Shown here in pieces: positions 33,816 through 43,002 of a stretch of 64,000 bases of DNA. The DNA lies in the NCBI RefSeq assembly GCF_001423185.1, contig NZ_LMOB01000001.1, positions 1,967,889 to 2,031,888 on the forward strand, in the 5' to 3' direction. This stretch comes from Plantibacter sp. Leaf314. GTDB taxonomy: Bacteria; Actinomycetota; Actinomycetes; Actinomycetales; Microbacteriaceae. A program made the position numbers and the translations under genes. Under the pieces are notes generated by a model, which had not been told where the DNA came from, made no database searches, and worked only from the letters and a program-made list of their open reading frames with translations. The first letter of the stretch is position 1; each line of letters starts with the position of its first letter.

Positions 33816-34703
33816 ATGGACAACCGAGAGGACGTTCGCGAGTTCCTCGTCACTCGTCGAGCACGCATCCGCCCCGAGCAGGTCGAGCTGCCGGCAGGCC
33901 CCAACCGTCGGGTCCCGGGGCTGCGTCGGGCTGAGGTCGCCCTCCTCGCCGGGATGAGCGTGGAGTACTACTCGCGACTCGAACGCGGTGACCTGCGCGG
34001 TGCCTCCGAGAGTGTCCTGCACGCCATCGCGACGGCACTCGTGCTGGACGACGCCGAACGCGAGCACCTGTTCGCCCTCGCCCGGGCCGCCGGGCCGGTC
34101 TCCACCCGACGCCCCACCAAGCCGTCCCGCACACCGACGGTGCGCCCGGGGCTGCAGGTGATCATCGACTCCATCACCGCCGGCTGCGCGATCATCCGGA
34201 ACGGCCGGATGGACATCCTCGCGGCGAACGCACTCGGCCGGGCGATGTACGTGGACCTGTTCGACGGATCCGACCGTCCCCCGAACCTCGCCCGCTTCTG
34301 CTTCCTCGACCGCCCGCACGCCGACCGCTTCTATCCGGACTGGGACGCGGCGGCGGACGCGACCGTCGCGATCCTCCGCGGCGAGGCGGGACGCGACCCG
34401 CACGACAAGGGCCTCCACGACCTCGTCGGCGAGCTCTCGACCCGCAGCGAGGCGTTCCGCCGCAAGTGGGGCATGCACGATGTGCGCCGACACACCACGG
34501 GCCGCAAACACTTCATCCACCCCGTCGTCGGCGAGGTCGACCTCGTCTTCGAGGCGGCCGAACTCCGCGAGGACCCCGGCCTCAGCCTGATGATCTACGC
34601 CGCGGAACCCGGCACCCCCACGGAGGAGGCCCTCACCCTCCTCGCCAGCTGGGCGGCCACCCGGGCACTCGCGACGACCACCGCGCCGGCCGACCCCCAC
34701 TGA
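33816..34703 (+). CDS. XRE-type regulator with MmyB-like ligand domain
   Basis: 295 aa from ATG 33816. The N-terminal HTH is LRRAEVALLAGMSVEYYSRLERGDLRGASESVLHAIATAL, the typical actinobacterial form. The C-terminal domain (about residues 100-280), starting LQVIIDSITAGCAIIRNGRMDILAANALGRAMY, is the MmyB-like PAS-related ligand-binding domain. These proteins regulate a neighbouring oxidoreductase gene. Here an aldo/keto reductase follows 60 bp downstream on the same strand, matching that pattern. Confidence 0.9.
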   Translation: MDNREDVREFLVTRRARIRPEQVELPAGPNRRVPGLRRAEVALLAGMSVEYYSRLERGDLRGASESVLHAIATALVLDDAEREHLFALARAAGPVSTRRPTKPSRTPTVRPGLQVIIDSITAGCAIIRNGRMDILAANALGRAMYVDLFDGSDRPPNLARFCFLDRPHADRFYPDWDAAADATVAILRGEAGRDPHDKGLHDLVGELSTRSEAFRRKWGMHDVRRHTTGRKHFIHPVVGEVDLVFEAAELREDPGLSLMIYAAEPGTPTEEALTLLASWAATRALATTTAPADPH

Positions 34704-35759
<1,056 letters not shown>

Positions 35760-35869
35760 TCCGGCTGCGCTGGTGAGCCGGGCGCCCTCACAGGGATCTC
35801 TCTGCTGCCGTTCATCCGCGCGGCGGACGATGGGCCGACGCGTCAGGTGGTCGCGTCCGAGGAGAAGCC

Positions 35870-37390
35870 ATGACCGCGACGATCACCGTGCCGACAGGAC
35901 GCCCGCAGGAACGCTGGGGCATGCTCCGCGCGCGTCTTGCCGGCCGGGCGATCGCCCCGGTCGTCGGCGTGTTCGCCACCGTCGTCTCGCTCATCGGGAT
36001 CGGCACCCCGTCGTACTGGGGCGATGAGGCGGCGAGCGTCCTCGCAGCGGAGCGTCCACTCCCGGTGATGTTCGGGATGATCGGCCACATCGACGCCGTG
36101 CACGGGCTCTACTACCTGTTCCTGCACCTCTGGACCGGCGCCTTCGGAACCGCCGAAGCCGCCACGAGGATCCCCAGTGCGATCGGCGTCGGCCTCGCGG
36201 CGGCCGGCGTCGTGGTGCTCGCGCGGTCACTCTTCACCCCGGCGGTCGGCGTCACCGCCGGACTGCTCTTCGCCGTCATCCCGCAGGTGACGCGGATGGG
36301 TGCGGAGACGCGCTCGTACGCGCTGGGGATGGCGGCGGTCGTCTGGCTGACGGTGTGGTTCGTCTCTCTCGTCCGCCGCCGGTCGACCTCGCGCCGCAGC
36401 TGGGCGTTGTTCGCCGTCGCGAGCGCCGCCTCGATGTACCTGTTCCTCTACCTCGCCATGCTCCTGATCGTCCACGCCGCCTGGATGCTCCTGCAGCGCC
36501 CCGGACGCGCCGTGGTCCGGGCGTGGGCCTGGTCGCTCGCCGGGGCGCTGCTCCTGGGCGCCCCCATCGTGGTCGCCGGGATTGCGCAGCGGGGGCAGAT
36601 CGCGTTCCTCGGGCGGCGCGACTACGCGACCCCGGAGTCGGTGTTCATCGGCCAGTGGTTCCAGGAACCCGTCTTCGCCGCCGTCGCCTGGGCGCTCATC
36701 CTCCTCGCCCCGATCGGCGTCCTCACGATGCGACGCGCCGTCGGTGAGCGGCAAGGGCTCGCGATGGTCGCCGTCTGGGCACTCGCCCCGACCGTCCTGC
36801 TCATCATCGGCAACGCCCTCGTGACCCCGATGTACAACCTGCGCTACGTCACCTTCTGCGTGCCGGCCGTCGCGATCATGATGGCGCTCGGACTCCGGAC
36901 GCTCGTCGGGCTCCTCCCGGCGCGCGCGGACCGTGCCGTGGCGACCGCCGTCGGCGTCGTCCTGGTCATGGCCGTCGCGGTCCCGGTCCTCGTGACGCAA
37001 CGCGGGCCGTTCGCGAAGGACGACGGGAGCGACCTCCGACAGACCGCCGAGGTCGTCCAGGCGCACGCGTCGCCGGGCGACGCCGTCGTGTTCGACCAGT
37101 CGGTGAAGCCCTCGCGGCAGTCCCGACTCGCCATCGACCTGTACCCGACGGCGTTCACCGGCCTCGACGACGTGGCGCTCGTGGAGAGCTACCGCGAGCG
37201 CCCCGAGTTGGCCGACCTCGCCGCCCCGTTGGCGGACCTCCACGACGAGCTCGCCGGTCACGCGCGGGTCTGGGCGGTGGAGGGCTCCGAGGCGGCTCCG
37301 GACGTCGCCGACCTCGAAGCGCTCGGGTACCGGGTCGAGCGCGTCTTCCCGGTGCACCGCAGCACGGTGTACGAGCTGGTGCGCGACTGA
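35870..37390 (+). CDS. GT39-like membrane glycosyltransferase
   Basis: 506 aa, about eleven membrane helices followed by a C-terminal extracytoplasmic segment. The motif TPSYWGDEAAS in the first loop, with adjacent Asp-Glu, is the catalytic feature of GT-C enzymes of the PMT/ArnT type, which use polyprenyl-phosphate sugars. The acceptor could be a cell-wall polymer, lipid or protein. The C-terminal part (AVVFDQSVKPSRQSRLAIDLYP) is typical of the actinobacterial group. No neighbouring cell-wall genes help. Not in an operon with its neighbours. Confidence 0.85.
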   Translation: MTATITVPTGRPQERWGMLRARLAGRAIAPVVGVFATVVSLIGIGTPSYWGDEAASVLAAERPLPVMFGMIGHIDAVHGLYYLFLHLWTGAFGTAEAATRIPSAIGVGLAAAGVVVLARSLFTPAVGVTAGLLFAVIPQVTRMGAETRSYALGMAAVVWLTVWFVSLVRRRSTSRRSWALFAVASAASMYLFLYLAMLLIVHAAWMLLQRPGRAVVRAWAWSLAGALLLGAPIVVAGIAQRGQIAFLGRRDYATPESVFIGQWFQEPVFAAVAWALILLAPIGVLTMRRAVGERQGLAMVAVWALAPTVLLIIGNALVTPMYNLRYVTFCVPAVAIMMALGLRTLVGLLPARADRAVATAVGVVLVMAVAVPVLVTQRGPFAKDDGSDLRQTAEVVQAHASPGDAVVFDQSVKPSRQSRLAIDLYPTAFTGLDDVALVESYRERPELADLAAPLADLHDELAGHARVWAVEGSEAAPDVADLEALGYRVERVFPVHRSTVYELVRD

Positions 37391-37421
37391 CGCGTCAGCG
37401 ACTCCGCGTCGACGGGCCGCG

Positions 37422-37913
37422 TCAGCGACTCGCGTTGTGCTGGGACACCGCGTCGCTGACCCAGGAGAACTCGTCGACGAACCGCGACAGGAGCCGGGCG
37501 AGTTCGGTGCGGTCGCGCTCGCTCCACTTGCCGACGAGCGTGTTGTAGACCTGCTGGGCCGCCTGCCGGTGCCGGTCGAGGGCGATCCGGCCCTCCTCGG
37601 TGGCGCTCACGAGGACGGCGCGGCGGTCGCTCGGGTCGGTCACGCGCTCGACGAGCCCGCCCTGCTCGAGGCGGCGGACCTCGGCGGTGGCGGTCGACTT
37701 GTCGACGGACATCCAGCCGGCGACGGCGGACATGCGGATCGGCCCGGCCGAGAGCACGTAGTCGAGGAGCCAGGCGTCGGTGCTCGTGAGTGCCGCGCCG
37801 TCGGCGTCGTGCAGCGTCCGTCGGTTGTCGGCCCGGCTCGACCAGCGCGACACCGTCGCGAGCGAGGCTTCGATGACCGCACCGGCGTCGTCTGGGCCGA
37901 GATCCTCGCTCAT
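37422..37913 (-). CDS. MarR-family regulator divergent from terC
   Basis: 163 aa. Winged-helix: AWLLDYVLSAGPIRMSAVAGWMSVDKSTATAEVRRLEQGGLVERVTDPSDRRAVLVSAT. Divergent from terC with a 122-bp shared region that carries a clear dyad, so it probably represses itself and the Ter island start. A redox- or phenolic-sensing role is common in the family; no cysteine is present, so thiol sensing is unlikely. Confidence 0.9.
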   Translation of the reverse strand: MSEDLGPDDAGAVIEASLATVSRWSSRADNRRTLHDADGAALTSTDAWLLDYVLSAGPIRMSAVAGWMSVDKSTATAEVRRLEQGGLVERVTDPSDRRAVLVSATEEGRIALDRHRQAAQQVYNTLVGKWSERDRTELARLLSRFVDEFSWVSDAVSQHNASR

Positions 37914-37950
37914 AGCTGAATTCTTTCTGAATACGGGCGTTCGGGTGTTC

Positions 37951-37977
37951 GTTGGACCATACCAACTATATAGTGGG
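37951..37977. promoter_or_regulatory. Candidate MarR operator and promoters
   Basis: GTTGGACCATACCAAC (GTTGG-N6-CCAAC, 37951-37966) is joined to a second dyad CCAACTATATAGTGGG (37962-37977), whose TATATA can serve as a -10 in either direction. The sites overlap, as expected for a divergent autoregulated MarR locus. Confidence 0.6.
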
Positions 37978-38035
37978 ACAGCACCAACTAACCCTCAACT
38001 GTCCCCCACCTCGAGCGCTGCGGAGAACACAGCCC

Positions 38036-39259
38036 ATGGAAATCCCCGGATACGTCTGGCTGCTGACGATCGTCGGCATTCTGGCCCTCCTCGCCTTCGA
38101 CTTCATCTTCCACGTGCGCAAGGCCCACGAGCCGACGCTGCCGGAAGCCGCGAAGTGGTCGGCCCTCTACGTCGGCGTCGCCATCGTCTTCGGCCTCGGC
38201 GTCCTCTTCTTCGGCGGTGGCACGCTCGGATCCGAGTACTTCGCCGGCTACATCACGGAGAAGGCCCTGTCGGTCGACAACCTCTTCGTCTTCCTCATCA
38301 TCATGTCGAGCTTCCGCGTCCCGCGGGCCGACCAGCAGAAGGTGCTCCTCTTCGGCATCGTCTTCGCCCTCATCGCCCGCACCGGCTTCATCTTCCTCGG
38401 TGCCGCCGCGGTCAACGCCTGGTCCTGGCTGTTCTACATCTTCGGTGCGTTCCTCATCTTCACGGCGATCAAGCTCCTCCGCCCGGAAGAGGAGAGCGAC
38501 GACGCGAACAACTTCGTCATCCGTCTCGCCAAGCGCCTGTTCAAGACCACGGACCGCTACGACGGCGACAAGCTCGTCACCATCGAGAACGGCAAGAAGG
38601 TCCTCACGCCGATGCTGCTCGTCATGGTCGCCATCGGCGGCACCGACCTGCTCTTCGCGCTCGACTCGATCCCCGCGATCTTCGGCCTCACGCAGAACCC
38701 GTACATCGTCTTCACCGCGACGGCGTTCTCGCTCCTCGGCCTCCGTCAGCTCTACTTCCTCATCGACGGCCTGCTCGACCGCCTCATCTTCCTCAGCTAC
38801 GGCCTGGCGGCGATCCTCGGCTTCATCGGTGTGAAGCTCGTCCTGCACGCGCTGCACGAGAACACCCTGCCGTTCCTCAACGGTGGCGAGCACATCCCGG
38901 TGTTCGAGATCAGCACGGGCCTGTCGCTCATCGTCATCATCGGCATCCTGACCGTCACGGTCCTCGCCTCGCTCCTCAGCCCGGCCGGTCGTGCGCACAC
39001 GATCATCAGCGACGCCCGCACCCAGGCGAAGAAGATCGTCGACCACGCCGACTCCCCGGAGGACATCCCGGACGGACACCACGTGGACGAGGTCGAACTC
39101 GAGACGAGCTACACCCGCATGGTCGAGCGCCAGAAGTCCTTCGCGAACCTGAAGCCCAAGCACCAGGCGAAGGCGGCCGACGACGAGGAGCTCCAGCGGC
39201 TGCTCGCCCGGGCCCACGAGCTGCAGGCGAAGAGCTCCGATTCGCGCGGTCTGCTCTGA
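38036..39259 (+). CDS. terC: TerC-family membrane protein
   Basis: 407 aa from ATG 38036. About seven to nine membrane helices. Conserved TerC acidic motifs are SVDNLFVFLIIMSSF in the third helix and GGTDLLFALDSIPAIFG in the sixth. TerC proteins are linked to tellurite resistance and, in Bacillus, to Mn2+ export or metalation of secreted proteins. The cytoplasmic C-terminal tail (about 75 residues) is charged and helical. It opens the Ter island and is separated from the terD genes by a hairpin, so it may be partly independent. Confidence 0.92.
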   Translation: MEIPGYVWLLTIVGILALLAFDFIFHVRKAHEPTLPEAAKWSALYVGVAIVFGLGVLFFGGGTLGSEYFAGYITEKALSVDNLFVFLIIMSSFRVPRADQQKVLLFGIVFALIARTGFIFLGAAAVNAWSWLFYIFGAFLIFTAIKLLRPEEESDDANNFVIRLAKRLFKTTDRYDGDKLVTIENGKKVLTPMLLVMVAIGGTDLLFALDSIPAIFGLTQNPYIVFTATAFSLLGLRQLYFLIDGLLDRLIFLSYGLAAILGFIGVKLVLHALHENTLPFLNGGEHIPVFEISTGLSLIVIIGILTVTVLASLLSPAGRAHTIISDARTQAKKIVDHADSPEDIPDGHHVDEVELETSYTRMVERQKSFANLKPKHQAKAADDEELQRLLARAHELQAKSSDSRGLL

Positions 39260-39304
39260 ACGGACCGGGAATCCGGGCGTTCACCTCGCTGAACCGATAA
39301 CGTT

Positions 39305-39340
39305 GACGTGCGCTCCCAGCTTCGGCCGGGGGCGCACGTC
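39305..39340. terminator. Hairpin after terC
   Basis: A 13-bp stem (GACGTGCGCTCCC 39305-39317 with GGGGGCGCACGTC 39328-39340, one G-U pair) and a 10-nt loop lie 45 bp past the terC stop. It probably terminates or attenuates transcription before the terD genes. Confidence 0.65.
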
Positions 39341-39388
39341 GGACACCTCACCACCCGCAACACGATGATGCATCTAGGAGACGGAACC

Positions 39389-39979
39389 ATGGGTCTGAGT
39401 CTGGAAAAGGGCCAGTCGCTCTCACTGACGAAGCAGGACGGTGGCGCACTCACGCGGATCCGTCTGGGCCTCGGCTGGGACGGCGTCGCACCGGTGAAGC
39501 GCGGCCTCTTCGGTCGCTCCTCCGCCCCCGACATCGACCTCGACGCCTCGGCGATCTTCTTCGACGCGACCGGCAAGGTGCTCGACACCATCTGGTTCCA
39601 GCAGCTCGCCAGCAAGGACGGCTCGGCCACCCACACCGGCGACAACCTCACGGGTGCGGGCGACGGCGACGACGAGACGATCCTCGTCGACCTCTCGAAG
39701 GTGGCCCCGTCCGTCCAGCAGATCGTCTTCGTGATCAGCAGCTACAGCCGCCAGACCTTCGACACCGTGCAGAACGCGTTCAGCCGCATCATCGACGACT
39801 CGACCCCCGGCTCGCCCGAGGTCGCCCGCTACCAGCTGACCGACTCCGGCCCGCACACCGCGATGATCATCTCGAAGGTGTCGCGCGAGGGCAACGGCTG
39901 GGCCTTCAAGGCGATCGGCGAGCGCGCGAACGGCCGCTCCGTCATGGACCTCCTCGGCCCCGCCGCCCAGGTCCTCTAG
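39389..39979 (+). CDS. TerD-family protein 1
   Basis: 196 aa from ATG 39389. Single TerD domain: LSLEKGQSLSLTK at the start, IRLGLGWD, the calcium-binding DLDASAIFF strand, and GDNLTGAGDGDDE. TerD proteins are small beta-sandwich Ca2+-binding proteins that act with TerB, TerC and TelA at the membrane in tellurite, phage and oxidative-stress resistance. It has an inserted KRGLFGRSSAP loop before the Ca site that TerD 2 lacks. First gene of the downstream Ter operon; GGAG lies 9 nt before the ATG. Confidence 0.93.
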   Translation: MGLSLEKGQSLSLTKQDGGALTRIRLGLGWDGVAPVKRGLFGRSSAPDIDLDASAIFFDATGKVLDTIWFQQLASKDGSATHTGDNLTGAGDGDDETILVDLSKVAPSVQQIVFVISSYSRQTFDTVQNAFSRIIDDSTPGSPEVARYQLTDSGPHTAMIISKVSREGNGWAFKAIGERANGRSVMDLLGPAAQVL

Positions 39980-40040
39980 CACCACCCCCAGCAGTCCCCG
40001 GCGCCTCAGCGCGTGTTCCATCGAAGGAGAAGCGATCACC

Positions 40041-40619
40041 ATGGCAGGACTCAGCCTCGAAAAGGGCAACAACCTCTCGCTCACCAAGACCAGCCCGGGC
40101 CTCACGGTCGCGACGGTGGGCCTCGGCTGGGACCCGCGCACCACGAGCGGTGAGGCCTTCGACCTCGACGCCTCGGCCCTGCTCATCGGAGCAGACGGCA
40201 AGGTGCGCTCCTCGGCGGACTTCATCTTCTACAACCAGCCCGCGGCCGCGGACGGCTCCGTGAAGCACCTCGGCGACAACCGCACGGGCGACGGCGCCGG
40301 CGACGACGAGCAGATCTCCGTCGACCTGGGCGCGGTCGCGGCCGACGTCGAGCGCGTGGTCATCGCCGTGTCGATCGACAAGGCCGACGAGCGTCGCCAG
40401 AACTTCGGACAGGTGCGCGGCGCGTACTGCCGCGTCGTCGACCAGGACGGCACGGAGATCGTGCGCTTCGACCTCAGCGAGGACGCGGCCCCCGAGACCG
40501 CCATGCTGTTCTCCGAGCTCTACCGCAACGGATCCGAGTGGAAGTTCAAGGCCCTCGGCCAGGGCTACACCACCGGTCTCGCCGGCATCGCCGGTGACTT
40601 CGGCGTCCAGCTCGGCTGA
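40041..40619 (+). CDS. terD: TerD-family protein 2
   Basis: 192 aa, the most canonical TerD in the window: MAGLSLEKGNNLSLTK, GLGWDPRTTSGEAFDLDASALLIG, then GDNRTGDGAGDDEQISVDL with the second set of Ca ligands, and KFKALGQGYTTGLAGIAGDFGVQL at the end. It should bind two Ca2+ ions and be cytoplasmic or membrane-peripheral. It lies 61 bp after TerD 1 and 53 bp before telA, in one operon. Confidence 0.95.
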   Translation: MAGLSLEKGNNLSLTKTSPGLTVATVGLGWDPRTTSGEAFDLDASALLIGADGKVRSSADFIFYNQPAAADGSVKHLGDNRTGDGAGDDEQISVDLGAVAADVERVVIAVSIDKADERRQNFGQVRGAYCRVVDQDGTEIVRFDLSEDAAPETAMLFSELYRNGSEWKFKALGQGYTTGLAGIAGDFGVQLG

Positions 40620-40672
40620 GCGCCCGACGCACCCCATCACGAGCAGCCACACACGAGAGCAAGGTCGAAGCC

Positions 40673-41884
40673 ATGAGCACGCCACTCACTCCGCCGGACG
40701 CCAACGATCAGGCCGCAGCCTCCCTCGTCCTGCACGCACCGGACGCACCGGACGTCGTGCAGGCCGAAGAGGCACCTGGCATGGTCCCGGTCCCCGCTGA
40801 ACGCCAGACCGAGATCCAGCAGCAGGCGCGGTCCTTCGTGACCGAGGTGGCGACGCTCGACCCGCGGTCCCCCGAGTTCACGCAGAAGATCGAGGGGATC
40901 AACCAGATCGGCGGCAAGGAGATGGTGCAGTCCAGCGGCTACTCCTCCCGCATGCTCGAACGATCCTCGACCTCGGTGGCCGGCGCGAAGCGTTCCGGCG
41001 ACAGCGCGCAGATCAAGGTCGCGACGACGCTCGGCGACCTCCGCAGCACCGTCGAGGACCTGACGCCGAACCAGGCCGACCTCGGTGTCGGCCGGAAGAT
41101 CCTCGGCTTCATCCCGGGTGGCAACAAGCTCGCGAAGTACTTCCAGAAGTACGAGTCCGCGCAGACCCAGCTCGACAAGATCATCAAGTCGCTCATGGCC
41201 GGCCAGGACGAACTCCTCAAGGACAACGCCGCACTCGCCGGCGAGAAGGTCCAGCTGTGGGAGACGATGCAGGCGCTCAGTGAGTACGCCGTCTTCGCGA
41301 AGGCGCTCGACGCCGCGTGTGTCGAGAAGATCGACCAGGCGCGCTCCGCCGGCCGTGTCGAGGAGGCGCAGAAGCTCGAGGCCGACGTCCTCTTCCCCGT
41401 GCGTCAGCGCCACCAGGACATCCTCACGCAGCTGGCCGTGTCGGTGCAGGGCTACCTCGCGATGGACCTCATCCGGAAGAACAACCTCGAACTCATCAAG
41501 GGTGTCGACCGGGCCCGCACCACGACGATCGCCGCCCTGCGGACCGCCGTCATCGTCGCCCAGGCGCTCGCGAACCAGAAGATGGTCCTCGACCAGATCG
41601 ACGCGATCAACACCACGACGAACAACATGATCCTGCAGACCAGCGAGATGCTGAAGGACCAGACGACGCGGATCCACCAGCAGGCTTCCACCGCCGGCGT
41701 CAGCGTCGACACCCTGCAGCGCGCGTTCGACAACGTGTTCCAGACCATGGACGCGATCGACACCTTCCGTGCCGAAGCCGCGAAGAACATGGAGGGCACG
41801 GTCACCGCTCTGGAGTCCGGCCTCGAGAAGGCGAAGCCGTACCTCGAGCGCAGCCGTCAGGCTGAGCAGCGCGAACTCCGCTAG
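40673..41884 (+). CDS. telA: TelA-family toxic anion resistance protein
   Basis: 403 aa. Predominantly alpha-helical with long coiled-coil stretches; the segment YFQKYESAQTQLDKIIKSLMAGQDELLKDNAALAGEKVQLWETMQ is typical of TelA/KlaA. No membrane helix is predicted, so it is probably cytoplasmic or peripheral. TelA links TerD-type proteins to the membrane complex in the Ter model. A low-complexity N-terminus of about 30 residues precedes the family domain. It is followed at 48 bp by an uncharacterised Ter-operon gene. Confidence 0.93.
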   Translation: MSTPLTPPDANDQAAASLVLHAPDAPDVVQAEEAPGMVPVPAERQTEIQQQARSFVTEVATLDPRSPEFTQKIEGINQIGGKEMVQSSGYSSRMLERSSTSVAGAKRSGDSAQIKVATTLGDLRSTVEDLTPNQADLGVGRKILGFIPGGNKLAKYFQKYESAQTQLDKIIKSLMAGQDELLKDNAALAGEKVQLWETMQALSEYAVFAKALDAACVEKIDQARSAGRVEEAQKLEADVLFPVRQRHQDILTQLAVSVQGYLAMDLIRKNNLELIKGVDRARTTTIAALRTAVIVAQALANQKMVLDQIDAINTTTNNMILQTSEMLKDQTTRIHQQASTAGVSVDTLQRAFDNVFQTMDAIDTFRAEAAKNMEGTVTALESGLEKAKPYLERSRQAEQRELR

Positions 41885-41932
41885 TCTCGGCTCGCTGCGA
41901 GGTCAGGGCGCTGAGGACGAGGGGGACGAGAG

Positions 41933-42448
41933 ATGGCATTCGGACGACTGCTGAACGCACTGCGGACCGGTGGGACCGATCCGCTGGGCGTCGTCGACGC
42001 CGCACCGGCACCGGTGGGCGAGACGGAGGACGAAGCGACCGCCCGGCACCTCGACGAGCTCCGTGACTCGGTCCGCTCCGTGGGGCGCGACCTCCCGACG
42101 CTGCTCACCTCGCAGCTGCGGCAGATCGACGACCAGCTGCGGCTCGTGGTCGCGACGATCGCCGAGCAGGGCGCCTCGACGGAGCAGCGGGTGCTCCTCG
42201 ACGCGATGATCACCGACTACCTGCCGACGCCGCTGCGCTCGTTCCTCGCCCTCCCCGCCGAGGACCGCGGCGACGACTCCCGCAGCACGATCGTCTTCGC
42301 ACGGCAGTTGGAGCTCATCGAGGAGACCATCCGCGACCTCCTCAACCAGATCCGCATCGGCGCGATCGCCGAACTCTCCACCCACGGCCGGTTCCTCTCC
42401 GACAAGTTCCAGGAGCCCGACGCCGGGCTCGTGCTGGGCGGGCACTGA
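41933..42448 (+). CDS. Uncharacterised Ter-operon helical protein
   Basis: 171 aa. No family recognised. The acidic N-terminus (about 1-40) is followed by helices with heptad-like Leu/Ile spacing: LRDSVRSVGRDLPTLLTSQLRQIDDQLRLVVATIAEQG, and LELIEETIRDLLNQIRIGAIAELSTHGRFL. This suggests a coiled-coil partner of TelA or TerD rather than an enzyme. The stop overlaps the next terD-like gene (TGATG), so the two are co-translated. Confidence 0.7.
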   Translation: MAFGRLLNALRTGGTDPLGVVDAAPAPVGETEDEATARHLDELRDSVRSVGRDLPTLLTSQLRQIDDQLRLVVATIAEQGASTEQRVLLDAMITDYLPTPLRSFLALPAEDRGDDSRSTIVFARQLELIEETIRDLLNQIRIGAIAELSTHGRFLSDKFQEPDAGLVLGGH

Positions 42449-42999
42449 TGGCGTCGCTCGTCGCGGGCGCGAACGCCGCGCTGACCGCCGAGAACCCCGG
42501 TCTCGACAAGCTCCTCATCGGGTTCGGTTGGGACGTCATCGCGAGCCGCGGCCCGCAGAGTGAACCCGTGCCGCTGGCGATCATGTGCGGCGACGACGGC
42601 AAGGCCCTCTCCGACGACCACCTCGTGTTCTTCAACCAGGTCGAGAGCCAGGACGGTGCGGTCACCTTCGCATCCGAGGCCGACGACGAGGAGATCGACG
42701 TCGACCTGTCCCGCGTGCCGGACGCGGTCACGAAGATCGCGTTCCTGCTGTACATCGACCCCGACGTCCGGGGGCCAGGGGACTTCTCCCCCGTCCGCTC
42801 CGCCTTCGTCCGCGTCGCGACCGCTGACGACCGCGAGCTCGTGCGCTTCGACATCCCGATGTCCGAGGTGCGCTCCAGCCAGGCGCTGCTGCTCGCCGAG
42901 CTGTACCGGCACCGCGACGACTGGAAGTTCCGCGCCCTCGGCCAGGGCTACGCCGGCGGGCTCGCCGGTGTCGCGCGCGACTTCCGAATCGACCTCTGA
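42448..42999 (+). CDS. TerD-family protein 3, degenerate calcium site
   Basis: 183 aa from ATG 42448. The overall TerD fold is clear from LLIGFGWDVIAS, DGKALSDDHLVFFNQ and KFRALGQGYAGGLAGVARDFRIDL. The strand that normally reads DLDAS is replaced by VPLAIMCGDDG, and GDNRTG is shortened to DGAVTFASEADDEE. At least one Ca2+ site is therefore probably lost. Such divergent copies may serve as structural partners. Start overlaps the preceding stop. Confidence 0.88.
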   Translation: MASLVAGANAALTAENPGLDKLLIGFGWDVIASRGPQSEPVPLAIMCGDDGKALSDDHLVFFNQVESQDGAVTFASEADDEEIDVDLSRVPDAVTKIAFLLYIDPDVRGPGDFSPVRSAFVRVATADDRELVRFDIPMSEVRSSQALLLAELYRHRDDWKFRALGQGYAGGLAGVARDFRIDL

Positions 43000-43002
43000 G
43001 CC

